Assembly: GCF_900176425.1 (NCBI RefSeq)
Contig: NZ_FWXS01000005.1
Location: 124,001-188,000 of the forward strand
Direction: 5' to 3'
Origin: Moheibacter sediminis
Lineage (GTDB): Bacteria > Bacteroidota > Bacteroidia > Flavobacteriales > Weeksellaceae
DNA length: 64,000 bases
In this document: in pieces, positions 37,984-46,143 of the stretch
How the letters are laid out: each line of letters opens with the position of its first letter
Numbering within the stretch: the stretch's first letter is position 1
Translations under genes and position numbers: made by a program
Notes under the pieces: model-generated
Seen by the model: only the letters and a program-made list of their open reading frames with translations
Database searches by the model: none
Told to the model about the DNA's origin: nothing

Positions 37984-38694
37984 ATGAAGGCATTAATCTT
38001 AACATTTACATCTTTATTATTTCTCACATCTTGTGCACAAGACAGAGTCAAAGGAAACGGAAACGTAACCAAAGAAACAAGAAACATTGGCAAGTTTAAC
38101 GAAATCGAAACCGGCGGAAGCTATGATGTTTACATTTCCGACGTTCCTCAGGACGGGAAATTAATCATCGAAGGCGAATCAAATGTAATTTCACAAATTG
38201 AAACCGAAGTAAACGGTGACAAATTAACAATCAAGAAAAAGAAAGGAATTAATTTTTCTTCTACAAAAGGTGTAAAAATTTACATCAATGCACAAAATCT
38301 GAAATCAATCGGTGTGAGCGGTTCGGGGAGTTTAGTAGCAGAAGGCGTGCAAAATGTAGATAATTTCAGTGCAGGCTTGAGCGGTTCAGGTAGTATGAAA
38401 GTAAAAATCAGTGCAAAAAGTGCTCATATAGGAGTTTCGGGATCAGGAGATTTAGATATTGCAGGATCGACTGGTCATGTTGACATCGGAATTTCAGGTT
38501 CAGCAGATGTAGATGCTGCTAACTTGGTTGCAAATGATGTGACGATTGGGATTTCAGGTTCAGGAAATTCAAAAGTGAATGCAAAAAACAGCTTGAAAGG
38601 AAGTGTAAGTGGTTCCGGAGATATTTACTATAATGGAGATCCGGCAGTAATGGAAGTTCAATCTTCAGGCTCAGGAAGCATCAGAAAAATGTAA
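37984..38694 (+). CDS. Lipoprotein with head-GIN (DUF2807-like) domain
   Basis: 236 residues with a lipoprotein signal (MKALILTFTSLLFLTSC). The mature domain has the signature repeats of the GIN/DUF2807 family: VKGNGNVTKETRNIGKFNEI, GVSGSGSLVAEG, GLSGSGSMKV, GISGSADVDAANL and a final GSGSIRKM. These form a beta-solenoid of short GSG turns. The preceding gene belongs to a related beta-repeat class, and both sit behind the ECF unit. Function unknown. Confidence 0.88.
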   Translation: MKALILTFTSLLFLTSCAQDRVKGNGNVTKETRNIGKFNEIETGGSYDVYISDVPQDGKLIIEGESNVISQIETEVNGDKLTIKKKKGINFSSTKGVKIYINAQNLKSIGVSGSGSLVAEGVQNVDNFSAGLSGSGSMKVKISAKSAHIGVSGSGDLDIAGSTGHVDIGISGSADVDAANLVANDVTIGISGSGNSKVNAKNSLKGSVSGSGDIYYNGDPAVMEVQSSGSGSIRKM

Positions 38695-38724
38695 ACAAAT
38701 AACCTCAGATATTTTGTTTTATGT

Positions 38725-38756
38725 AGAATTCCTCGCTTTTCAAAGTGAGGAATTCT
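38725..38756. terminator. Hairpin between convergent genes
   Basis: 10-bp arms agaattcctc (38725-38734) and gaggaattct (38747-38756) with a 12-nt loop, in the 70-bp gap between the GIN lipoprotein and the FAD oxidoreductase. Likely bidirectional terminator. Confidence 0.65.
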
Positions 38757-38764
38757 TGCTTTAA

Positions 38765-39970
38765 TTATCTATCAAATCCAAAAATTTCAGCCCTTTCATC
38801 TTCTACTCCCGTAAGTTTGTTTCTGATGATTTGTGCTGCAATCATGCTGAAAGTAATTCCGTTCCCACCATAACCCAATGCAAAAAACATCCGGTCTTTT
38901 CCCGGCCAGGTTCCGATGTAAGGTAATCCGTCTTCGGTTGAACTGAAAGTTCCGCACCATGCCATATCGACTTGAAATGGTATTTCCGGATAGATTTTTT
39001 TGAATTGTTTTTCGAGTTTTTTGATTTTTTCGCGAAGCAAATCATCACGCTTCACGGGATTTTGAAAATCCTCATCTTCACCGCCAATCATCATTCTATT
39101 GTCACTCGTCGTACGCATATAGAAATAAGGCTCTTTCGTTTCCCAAATCAAGCTTCTTTCCGGCCAAATCAATTTTTCATCAATCGGGTGAGAAACCAAA
39201 GCATAAGTGGAAAGTAAGTTCATGACTTTTTTGGGGAGAAATTCACCCGCCTCAAACCCCGCTGCAATGACTACATATTTACATTTTATGATTTTTCCAT
39301 CAGTAGTTTCCAATTCATAACCATTTTTGATTTCTTTCCATTTTTTGATTTCAGTATGGGAAAATAAATCCAATTCATTTTTACTCAAATGAAATTTCAA
39401 TAAACCTGTGGCTGCTGCATAACAATCCATTTGTGCAGCTTCGTTATTTTTCAAAGCGCCAAAACCTATGATGTTATGTTTTTTTAACAATTGTTTTTCA
39501 TTCAAAAATTCAACTGGTAAATTGTGTTTTCTTCTTATTTCAAATTCCCTTTCCAGAAGTTTTAAATCTTTTTTATAGGAGGCCAGCCAAACGCTCGACA
39601 CATTTTTAAAATCGGCATCTACCTTGGTTTTCTTTAAAACTTTTTCGATGTCTTTGATGGATTTTAAACTTGCTTGATAAGCTTTTGCTGCATTTTCTTC
39701 GCCAACCATTTTCGCCATTTTGTGCAAGGGAACATCGATTTCATATTGAAGCTGTGCGGTGCTGGCAGCTGTACTTCCCGTACCGATGGTTCGTTTGTCG
39801 ATGACTGCACATTTGATTCCTGCTTCACAAAGTTCGTGGGCTGCCAGCGAACCAGTAATTCCTGAGCCGATGATGACAACTTCTGTTTGGTAATTGTTTT
39901 TTAAAGAATTGAAATAATTATACAATTCATTTTTGATAATCCAATAGGGCAAACCGGAATGTAAATCCAT
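38765..39970 (-). CDS. FAD-dependent (DAO-type) oxidoreductase
   Basis: 401 residues. The FAD-binding Rossmann fold is clear (VVIIGSGITGSLAAHELCEA), with the GSTAASTAQLQYEIDVPLHK motif and the DAO C-terminal GLPYIGTWPGKDRMFFALGY. It resembles glycine/D-amino acid oxidases of the DAO family. Start ATG 39970 is chosen over a TTG at 39976. Substrate and acceptor are unknown. It faces the GIN lipoprotein gene, with a hairpin between. Confidence 0.85.
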   Translation of the reverse strand: MDLHSGLPYWIIKNELYNYFNSLKNNYQTEVVIIGSGITGSLAAHELCEAGIKCAVIDKRTIGTGSTAASTAQLQYEIDVPLHKMAKMVGEENAAKAYQASLKSIKDIEKVLKKTKVDADFKNVSSVWLASYKKDLKLLEREFEIRRKHNLPVEFLNEKQLLKKHNIIGFGALKNNEAAQMDCYAAATGLLKFHLSKNELDLFSHTEIKKWKEIKNGYELETTDGKIIKCKYVVIAAGFEAGEFLPKKVMNLLSTYALVSHPIDEKLIWPERSLIWETKEPYFYMRTTSDNRMMIGGEDEDFQNPVKRDDLLREKIKKLEKQFKKIYPEIPFQVDMAWCGTFSSTEDGLPYIGTWPGKDRMFFALGYGGNGITFSMIAAQIIRNKLTGVEDERAEIFGFDR

Positions 39971-40002
39971 AGTCAAATATGATTTTGATATGAATATACG
40001 GC

Positions 40003-40137
40003 TTAATTTTTATGATGAAAGTTTTTCAGGAGTTCATCTACATTCTGAGGTGTGGTTTCATCAAATACTTTTAGTAATTCAGGTAAAAAGGATTGAAAGT
40101 CGGGATAATCATTTCTATTTTGTTCATATAATTTCAT
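40003..40137 (-). CDS. Possible small protein (44 aa)
   Basis: Starts at ATG 40137 (MKLYEQNRNDYPDFQSFLPE) and ends 32 bp upstream of the FAD gene start. A longer frame begins inside the upstream esterase gene but would overlap it. Composition is normal for a soluble helical peptide; no family is recognised. Support is only an open frame in the right orientation between two genes. Confidence 0.35.
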   Translation of the reverse strand: MKLYEQNRNDYPDFQSFLPELLKVFDETTPQNVDELLKNFHHKN

Positions 40138-40168
40138 CTCATCTTCTAATAAAGGTATTTTAAGCCAT

Positions 40169-41029
40169 TTACAGGTGCTCGGAAACATACGAACTGATGA
40201 TTCCCTGTGCTTCCGTAAAGTCCGCATTGCTCCAGTCATTTCCATGCCCGCCATTGTAAATTCTCAGTACATTTTCCACGCCATTCGCATCCAGTTTAGC
40301 TTTCAAAGTCGTACCATTTGCTTCCGGCACCAGCGGATCCTCATTTCCATAAAACATACAAGTTGGCGAAGCGCTACCGGTCACATGAAACCCAGGACTC
40401 AGTTCCTCCAGAAAGTTCGTTCCTGCAGGATAAGCATCCTCATTCACTAACTGATCGATGATAGGTTGTATAGGGAAATTCTCCACAAAAAACGGATCCG
40501 TAAAATCCGAAGGACCTACGATATTCGCCACAAATTTCACTTGATTATTGGTGTCATATTTATAATCATACATCATTGCAAGGTGCGCACCTGCACTTGT
40601 TCCAACCATCCCAAACTCTGGATTGATGTGTAATTCAACACTTTCAGAAGTTAATTTAGAAACGATGCTTTTTATATCCAAAAACTGATTCGGAAACGCA
40701 GGATTTTGAGCATCCGCCAGCACATAATTCACATTTACTATCGCATGACCGGGATGCAGCGTTTGTAAAAAAGCCACCGAAGCACTCATGTCACTTTTAT
40801 CTCCCGAAGTCCAGCCGCCACCGTGGATCAGCATAATCACCTTCGTATCAGTAGCCGTTCTTCCTGCTGGCAAATACAAATCATAAACCTGCTGCGGATG
40901 CGAACCATACGAAACATTCATCCGCGTTTCCGCTTCCAGAGGCGTATTGTCAATAGGAAAGGAATCGTCCGAAGAACATGAAACCAATGAAAGCACATAC
41001 AACACCGAGAAAAACAAGTACTTTTTCAT
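40169..41029 (-). CDS. Alpha/beta-hydrolase (esterase-like) lipoprotein
   Basis: 286 residues. Signal with lipobox (MKKYLFFSVLYVLSLVSC). Oxyanion-hole motif LIHGGGWTSGDKS, nucleophile elbow GTSAGAHLAM, then YGNEDPLVPEANG (acid) and YNGGHGNDW (His). This is the HGGG hormone-sensitive-lipase/xylanase-like esterase arrangement. It is a likely envelope esterase of unknown substrate. Separated from metQ by 149 bp that contains a dispersed repeat. Confidence 0.83.
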   Translation of the reverse strand: MKKYLFFSVLYVLSLVSCSSDDSFPIDNTPLEAETRMNVSYGSHPQQVYDLYLPAGRTATDTKVIMLIHGGGWTSGDKSDMSASVAFLQTLHPGHAIVNVNYVLADAQNPAFPNQFLDIKSIVSKLTSESVELHINPEFGMVGTSAGAHLAMMYDYKYDTNNQVKFVANIVGPSDFTDPFFVENFPIQPIIDQLVNEDAYPAGTNFLEELSPGFHVTGSASPTCMFYGNEDPLVPEANGTTLKAKLDANGVENVLRIYNGGHGNDWSNADFTEAQGIISSYVSEHL

Positions 41030-41098
41030 AAACTGATGATTTGATTCAAATTTAATTTTTTTAGAATGAATTCTCTCATAAAATTATGATAACTCTCT

Positions 41099-41137
41099 TG
41101 TCATTCTGAATGAGTTGCAACAAAATGAAGAATTCTT
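41099..41137 (+). repeat. TGTCATTC-type intergenic repeat, copy B
   Basis: Begins TGTCATTCTGAATGAGT, exactly as copy A at 4473, then CAACAAAATGAAGAATTC. Lies between metQ and the downstream esterase. Confidence 0.6.
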
Positions 41138-41178
41138 ATAGATTAAAAAGTCAACTATTTATAAATTTAAATGACCAT

Positions 41179-41985
41179 TTACCAACCTTTTACAGCCCCG
41201 CCTTTGAAAACTTTTTCCGCAGTTTCAGCTACTTCATCCGATTGAAATGCCTTCACAAACCTTTTCACTTTGTCCGAATCTTTATTGTCCTGCCTTGAAA
41301 CAATTACATTCACATATGGTGATTCTTTGTCCTCTTTAAAAATCCCAGACAGTTCAGCATCCAGCCCGGCTTGCGCCGCAAAATTATTATTGATGATAGC
41401 GACAATTACTTCCTTATCATCCAAAACCCTCGGCAGCTGAGGTGCTTCGATTTCTAAAATTTTTAATTGTTTTGGGTTTTCTACGATGTCCGTTACTTTC
41501 GGCAGTTCTACATTTTCTTTTAGTTTCAACAAACCATTTTTTTCCAGCAAAAGCAAAGAACGGCTTCCGTTTGTCGGATCATTGGGAATCACAATCGTAC
41601 TTCCGTTTTTCAATTCACTGATGCTTTTAATTTTCTTCGAATAAGCCACAATGGGGTACACAAAAGTATTGCCGACCACTGCCAGATTGTAACCTCTTTG
41701 TTTCGATTGTTCTTTCAGATAAGGTACATGTTGAAAAGCATTCAAATCAATTTCACCATTGTTCAAGGCTTCATTTGGCACAACATAATCATTGAAAGAA
41801 ACCAATTCCACTTCCAGATTGAATTTCTCTTTCGCAATTCTTTTCGCCGTTTCCGCGATTTCCTGTTCTGGTCCCGAAGTAATTCCTACTCTGATGTAGT
41901 TCGGATCTTCATTTTTTGAATTCTTGCAAGCATTAAACAAAACGATACTTGATACAATTAGAACTAATAATTTTAAATTTTTCAT
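41179..41985 (-). CDS. metQ: D-methionine-binding lipoprotein MetQ
   Basis: 268 residues, NlpA-family solute-binding protein of the methionine ABC transporter. Lipobox VLFNAC at about Cys20. Family motifs: IRVGITSGPEQEIAETAKRI, SFNDYVVPNEALNNGEIDLN, FQHVPYLKEQSK, VIPNDPTNGSRSLLLLEKNG and ESPYVNVIVSRQDN. Last gene of the EamA-metN-metI-metQ operon (9-bp gap after metI). MetQ binds methionine; in this operon, cysteine-dependent control suggests sulfur amino acid uptake, and cystine is a possible alternative ligand. Confidence 0.92.
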   Translation of the reverse strand: MKNLKLLVLIVSSIVLFNACKNSKNEDPNYIRVGITSGPEQEIAETAKRIAKEKFNLEVELVSFNDYVVPNEALNNGEIDLNAFQHVPYLKEQSKQRGYNLAVVGNTFVYPIVAYSKKIKSISELKNGSTIVIPNDPTNGSRSLLLLEKNGLLKLKENVELPKVTDIVENPKQLKILEIEAPQLPRVLDDKEVIVAIINNNFAAQAGLDAELSGIFKEDKESPYVNVIVSRQDNKDSDKVKRFVKAFQSDEVAETAEKVFKGGAVKGW

Positions 41986-41994
41986 ATTAACTTT

Positions 41995-42654
41995 TTATCT
42001 GTGATTAAATTTTTTAGAAAGTTTGTCACCCGCAAACTGAATAGCGAAAACCAATCCCACCAACAACAGTAAAACGGAATTCATGATAAAAACATCATAA
42101 CCGATGTAACCGTATTGATAACCGATTTGCCCCAATCCTCCGGCGCCAACTGCTCCGCCCATTGCAGAATAACCCACTAAAGTTATAAGTGTAATAGTTG
42201 CATTATTAATTAAAGAAGGCAAAGCTTCAGGCAGTAAAATTTTTCTGATAATCTGAAATGAACTTGCACCCAAAGCCCTTCCGGTTTCGATAAGTCCCGC
42301 CGGAACTTCGAGCAAACTGTTTTCAACCAATCTTGCAATGAAAGGAGCCGCACCGATGCTCAACGGAACCAATGCTGCATTGACGCCAATAGAAGTTCCA
42401 ACCAAAGCACGTGTAAATGGAATGATCCAAACAATCAAAATGATAAAAGGAATTGATCGAAATACATTGACAACTACCGATAAAGTCTGATGGTAAGTCT
42501 TGCGTTCGAGTAATTGCCCATCCCGTGTGAGATATAAAACTATTCCGATTGGTAATCCCAAAACAAACCCGAAAAACCCTGAAGCGAATGTCATGAAAAC
42601 CGTTTCCCAAAGCCCGTTGAGTAATAATACAATGGTCGTTTCGTTAAGCTGCAT
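41995..42654 (-). CDS. metI: Methionine ABC transporter permease MetI
   Basis: About 219 residues with 5 membrane segments. ATG 42654 gives MQLNETTIVLLLNGLWETVF; upstream codons overlap metN and were rejected. The EAA loop for contact with MetN is present (ETGRALGASSFQIIRKILLP). Its start lies 11 bp inside the end of metN, so the two are translationally coupled. Forms the channel of the MetNIQ importer. Confidence 0.92.
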   Translation of the reverse strand: MQLNETTIVLLLNGLWETVFMTFASGFFGFVLGLPIGIVLYLTRDGQLLERKTYHQTLSVVVNVFRSIPFIILIVWIIPFTRALVGTSIGVNAALVPLSIGAAPFIARLVENSLLEVPAGLIETGRALGASSFQIIRKILLPEALPSLINNATITLITLVGYSAMGGAVGAGGLGQIGYQYGYIGYDVFIMNSVLLLLVGLVFAIQFAGDKLSKKFNHR

Positions 42655-43675
42655 ATCCTCTGATGGTTGTTTGAATGTTAATTTCGTTGAGGTACTCGAT
42701 GATTGTATTATTTTCAACTGCAGAACCTTTCAGATGAAGCAATAATTTCCCGAAATTGGATTTTCCCAAATATTCTACGTCGGCTTTCAGCAATTTGTAC
42801 GAAATATTGTATTCATCATAGATGATTGATAATAATTCTTCAAAAGCGATTTCACCGTTGAGCTGTACTTCGACGAGCGGAAATGAATCAAGGCTTTGTT
42901 CAGTTGTATTTTGTATTTTTAATTCTGGTGGCATAGTCATTTTTTTAGATGTTATAAATTGTTTGATGGTATCGTTTTCTCGGTTAGAAATAATTTGTTT
43001 CAATTTCCCGACAACGGAAATTTCCCCCTGGTCGATGACGGCAACGCGGTGACAAATGGTTTTTACAACCTCCATTTCGTGCGTTATCAGAAAGATTGTA
43101 ATGTTCAATCGCTGGTTGATGTCTTTCAATAATTCTAAAATGGATTGTGTCGTTGCCGGATCCAAAGCGCTTGTAGCCTCGTCACAAAGCAGTAAATAAG
43201 GGTTATTCGCCAACGCACGTGCAATTGCAACGCGCTGCTTCTGCCCACCGGAAAGATTTTTTGGATACTCATTTGCTTTGTCTTGTAATCCGACGATCTC
43301 AAGTAATTCATTTACTTTTTTATTGATTTCAGATTTGCTGACATTGTCCAATTCCAGTGGCAAAGCGATATTCTCTGAAACCGTTTTGGAGGAAAGCAGA
43401 TTGAAATGCTGGAAAATCATTCCGATTTTTTTTCTCTGTTTCGCCAATTGTTTGGAATTTAATTTAGAAAAATCAATTTCGTTGATGATAATTTGTCCTT
43501 CATCCGGTTTCTCCAATAAATTTACGGAACGGATGAGTGTACTTTTTCCTGCGCCGGAAAATCCTATGATTCCTAGGATTTCACCTTTTTCAACTTCAAG
43601 ACTGACATTGTTCAGTGCTTTCAGCTTTTTATTTTTCTGATGAAATGTTTTCGAAATATTTTTTAATTCAATCAT
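42644..43675 (-). CDS. metN: Methionine ABC transporter ATP-binding protein MetN
   Basis: 343 residues. ABC ATPase with Walker A GFSGAGKST, Q loop (FQHFNLL), signature LSGGQKQRVAIARALANNP, Walker B LLLCDEATSALD and His loop LITHE. The C-terminal ~90 residues form the NIL domain (FPLVEVQLNGEIAFEELLSI...), which in homologs binds methionine and inhibits transport when it is abundant. It therefore has both post-translational control and, here, a cysteine-sensing leader. Follows the EamA gene by 10 bp. Confidence 0.95.
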   Translation of the reverse strand: MIELKNISKTFHQKNKKLKALNNVSLEVEKGEILGIIGFSGAGKSTLIRSVNLLEKPDEGQIIINEIDFSKLNSKQLAKQRKKIGMIFQHFNLLSSKTVSENIALPLELDNVSKSEINKKVNELLEIVGLQDKANEYPKNLSGGQKQRVAIARALANNPYLLLCDEATSALDPATTQSILELLKDINQRLNITIFLITHEMEVVKTICHRVAVIDQGEISVVGKLKQIISNRENDTIKQFITSKKMTMPPELKIQNTTEQSLDSFPLVEVQLNGEIAFEELLSIIYDEYNISYKLLKADVEYLGKSNFGKLLLHLKGSAVENNTIIEYLNEINIQTTIRGYAA

Positions 43676-43685
43676 GTTTTGATTT

Positions 43686-44693
43686 TTAATTAAATTGTTT
43701 TTTGTTCAATTGAAATAATTTTCCTCTTGCGTAAATTCTTATTGATTGTCTGATTCTGACTTTGGAACGCTTTGAAATTTTGATGTATTTGCTCACATTC
43801 GTAAACAAAACACCTGTCAAAATGATGAACAATCCATAAAATTGAGTTTGATTGATGACTTGATGGGCAATGATGCTTCCAGCAATCACAGCGACAATCG
43901 GGTTAATGTAAGTGTGTGTGCTCACGAGTGGAGCAGGCTTTATCGACAACAACCAGATGTACGAAATGTAGGCGATGACGGAACCAAATACAATCAGAAA
44001 AAGTAAACTCAGCCATGCCGAAACCGGAATGGTTTGGATTGAAAATGAATTCCATTCACTTTTAAACAAAGCAATGATGAAGGACGCAATTCCTGCAACA
44101 ATTAACTGCTGTGCAATGTTCATAAAAGTGGATTGATTGGCAGGATTATTTTTCGAATACAAAGAACCCAAAACCCATGAAATTGAACTCAATCCCAAAA
44201 CCAGAAAGGCAATCCATCTGAGCGAACTTTCTGTGCCGTGAGCCGTTTGGGAATTGATGCTTCCGCTCAAAAACAAAATCAACCCAGCAAATCCCATCAA
44301 AAGCCCAATCGGAATGAATTTATCTGAAAAATATTTTTTCCAGTTTTTTCTGTCGATGGCGATGAACCAAAACGGTCCGGTTGCGATGGCGATTGCAGCT
44401 TCAGAAGCGGTAACGTATTGTTCACCCCAGGCAACCAGCCCTGTTCCTCCGGTGAGTACTAAAATTCCGGTGATTGCATTTTTTTTCCAATTAATGAAAG
44501 AACCGATTTTTTCTCCTTTGATGATGAGGTATCCCAATATCAAAGCGCCTGCTAAAAAGAATCGGAATCCTGAAAGTATAAAAGGCGGAAATCCATTTAA
44601 TCCATACGAAATGGCTAAAAAAGTGATTCCCCAGATGATGTATATGTTGGCGAATGCGACGGGCACCAACCATTTGTTTTTATTATTTTTCAT
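43686..44693 (-). CDS. EamA-family (DMT) transporter, first gene of the metNIQ operon
   Basis: 335 residues, about ten membrane segments and two EamA/DMT repeats (for example WLVPVAFANIYIIWGITFLA and NPIVAVIAGSIIAHQVINQT). The E. coli founder EamA exports O-acetylserine and cysteine; family substrates vary widely. ATG 44693 is chosen because the ORF's earlier ATG at 44768 would read through the terminator hairpin and T run. It starts 24 nt after the attenuator T run and lies 10 bp before metN. If regulated as inferred (on when cysteine is low), an export function would be odd, so the transport direction or substrate needs testing. Confidence 0.88.
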   Translation of the reverse strand: MKNNKNKWLVPVAFANIYIIWGITFLAISYGLNGFPPFILSGFRFFLAGALILGYLIIKGEKIGSFINWKKNAITGILVLTGGTGLVAWGEQYVTASEAAIAIATGPFWFIAIDRKNWKKYFSDKFIPIGLLMGFAGLILFLSGSINSQTAHGTESSLRWIAFLVLGLSSISWVLGSLYSKNNPANQSTFMNIAQQLIVAGIASFIIALFKSEWNSFSIQTIPVSAWLSLLFLIVFGSVIAYISYIWLLSIKPAPLVSTHTYINPIVAVIAGSIIAHQVINQTQFYGLFIILTGVLFTNVSKYIKISKRSKVRIRQSIRIYARGKLFQLNKKQFN

Positions 44694-44717
44694 TTTTATT
44701 ATATATTGATTGTGAAT

Positions 44718-44755
44718 AAAAAAAAGGGTTTTACAGACTTGCTGCAAAACCCTTT
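44718..44755 (-). terminator. Intrinsic terminator in the leader of EamA-metNIQ (attenuator)
   Basis: Minus-strand stem of 10 bp (AAAGGGTTTT, 44755-44746, with AAAACCCTTT, 44732-44723), 13-nt loop and 8-nt T run (44725-44718). It lies 19 nt after the leader-peptide stop and 24 nt before the EamA ATG, so it would end transcription before the operon. The 5' arm can instead pair with the Cys codons of the leader. Confidence 0.8.
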
Positions 44756-44769
44756 CAAACATTAACATA

Positions 44770-44787
44770 GAAAATTAATTACAGCAA
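44770..44787 (-). promoter_or_regulatory. Antiterminator-forming segment
   Basis: On the minus strand, TTGCTGTAA (44787-44779, Cys codons 12-14 plus Asn) complements TTGCAGCAA in the terminator 5' side and loop (44747-44739), 9 bp with one G-U. Then TTTTC (44774-44770) pairs GAAAG (44756-44752) across a 4 x 4 internal loop. The helix excludes the terminator stem. Confidence 0.65.
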
Positions 44788-44822
44788 CAATGAGATAGAT
44801 GGATATGACAACACATTATCAT
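44775..44822 (-). CDS. Cysteine-rich leader peptide of the EamA-metNIQ attenuator
   Basis: A 15-codon ORF on the minus strand, ATG 44822 to stop TAA 44775, encoding MIMCCHIHLSHCCCN: five Cys, three His, one Ser. A second ATG is at 44816. Too short for standard gene calling. Two Cys come first (codons 4-5) and three come at the end (12-14), where the codons also form the antiterminator. A ribosome waiting for Cys-tRNA at codons 4-5 would leave codons 12-14 free to pair with the terminator arm, letting transcription proceed. With ample cysteine, the ribosome reaches the stop and covers them. The Bacteroidota A-rich region upstream of ATG is consistent with initiation. No clear TAnnTTTG promoter was found. 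Confidence 0.75.
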   Translation of the reverse strand: MIMCCHIHLSHCCCN

Positions 44823-44914
44823 TTTATAATTGATAATTTGTTTATCTAATGCCCAATGTTTCTGTGGTATTTTCATTTTTTTTGAGAAATTTGATTTTAT
44901 ATTTAATTTAAGAT

Positions 44915-46132
44915 TTATTCATTTATTTTCAATACGTTAGATTTATACCAAATGCTCAGTCTGAAAATTTGTTCGATTACAATAAAAAATGCAATTATTA
45001 CAAAAATCAAATGCGCGTATCCGAATGAAATCAAAACATAAGAAATCAGAGATATGATTCGTAAATATTCAAGATAATAAATCCATTTTCTTTGCTCCAT
45101 CAATGCGCCGCAATTGATAAGTGTAATCAGAATGAAAAACGTTCCGAAATATTTGTCAAAACTGCTCAGCGAATCGAAATAATAAGTAATCACTGACATC
45201 AGTAGGAAACTCAATCCGATTTGAAAATTCAGATAAGATTTATAACGAAAATGGTAATTGGGATTGTCTTTATTGGGAAGCCATTTTTTCTCTAACATCG
45301 GCCGTATGTCTTGATCCATAACTGCCGGACTTCCAAAAATTACTTTTAATTTATTTTTGAAACCATTTGTTCTTTCGATCGCTTCCCAGATTTCCAAATA
45401 ATAATGAAAATGCTGCCAAAGGAAACTGTAACTTTTAATCGGATGGGTCAATCCGTAATTTGGTTTTTCTTCTTCTTTCTGAAATGTCCCAAACATTTTA
45501 TCCCAAAAAACAAAAACGTCACCGTAGTTTTTATCCAGATATTTTTCGTCTGAGGCATGATGAACTCCGTGTAGGGAAGGAGAGATGAAGATATATTCCA
45601 GCCATTTCATTTTTCCAATCATCTGTGTATGTGTGAAGAATGAATAAATTCCATGAAACAATAAAATGAAAATTACCAACGCCGGATGAAACCCGAAAAA
45701 TGGCAGCACACACCAGAATACATTTCTGATCAAAGCTTGTAAAGTCGTAATCCGAGCTGCAACTGTCAGATTAAATTCCTCACTTTGATGATGGACAATG
45801 TGTGCCGCCCACAGGAAATTTATTTCATGCCCCAATCTGTGGTACCAATACCAAACAAAATCGGTCGCAAGAATCAATGCAATCCACGTAATCCAATTAT
45901 TTGGAATCTGGAACAATGCGAAATTTTCATATATAAAATAAAATAATTGGTAAAAACTGGCTGCAATGAAAAGATTGAGCAAACGCTCCGCAATTCCAAT
46001 GCTGATGTTAGAAATAGAGCTTTCATATTTGAAAATATCATCTCTTTTTTTCAGCTTGGCAACCTGGTATTCTATAAACAGAAACAGAAAAAATGCAGGC
46101 AGAGCAAATGCCAGATAATTTACGTTTTCCAT
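44915..46132 (-). CDS. Sterol-desaturase/fatty-acid-hydroxylase superfamily protein (alkylglycerol-monooxygenase-like)
   Basis: 405 residues with several membrane segments. His-box di-iron motifs: HRLGH, HIVHHQSEEFN, FFTHTQMIG and HGVHHASDEKY, the pattern of the superfamily that includes TMEM195/alkylglycerol monooxygenase and fungal/plant lipid hydroxylases. The larger size and C-terminal membrane part (FQIGLSFLLMSVITYYF) fit the alkylglycerol-monooxygenase branch. ATG 46132 chosen; the ORF extends 28 codons into the upstream hydrolase. It starts 11 bp after the upstream hydrolase, so they form an operon. A role in lipid modification is inferred. Confidence 0.82.
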   Translation of the reverse strand: MENVNYLAFALPAFFLFLFIEYQVAKLKKRDDIFKYESSISNISIGIAERLLNLFIAASFYQLFYFIYENFALFQIPNNWITWIALILATDFVWYWYHRLGHEINFLWAAHIVHHQSEEFNLTVAARITTLQALIRNVFWCVLPFFGFHPALVIFILLFHGIYSFFTHTQMIGKMKWLEYIFISPSLHGVHHASDEKYLDKNYGDVFVFWDKMFGTFQKEEEKPNYGLTHPIKSYSFLWQHFHYYLEIWEAIERTNGFKNKLKVIFGSPAVMDQDIRPMLEKKWLPNKDNPNYHFRYKSYLNFQIGLSFLLMSVITYYFDSLSSFDKYFGTFFILITLINCGALMEQRKWIYYLEYLRIISLISYVLISFGYAHLIFVIIAFFIVIEQIFRLSIWYKSNVLKINE

Positions 46133-46143
46133 GTTTGAGTCAT

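Noticed and set aside
40003-40254. 83-aa frame extending into the esterase gene
   Set aside because: Most of its N-terminal part overlaps the esterase in another frame; only the 44-aa part from ATG 40137 is kept, at low confidence.
44718-44755. Hairpin read only as a terminator of the upstream hydroxylase gene
   Set aside because: It lies 160 bp past that stop and is preceded by the Cys-rich ORF with complementary codons; it may end upstream transcripts too, but the attenuator reading explains more.
44691-44768. Longer EamA start at ATG 44768
   Set aside because: The 25 extra codons would be encoded by the terminator hairpin and T run; ATG 44693 gives the family-normal N-terminus.
44823-44900. 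Promoter for the Cys leader
   Set aside because: No TAnnTTTG box with a fitting -33 element was found; AT-rich text offers several weak possibilities, so none is listed.
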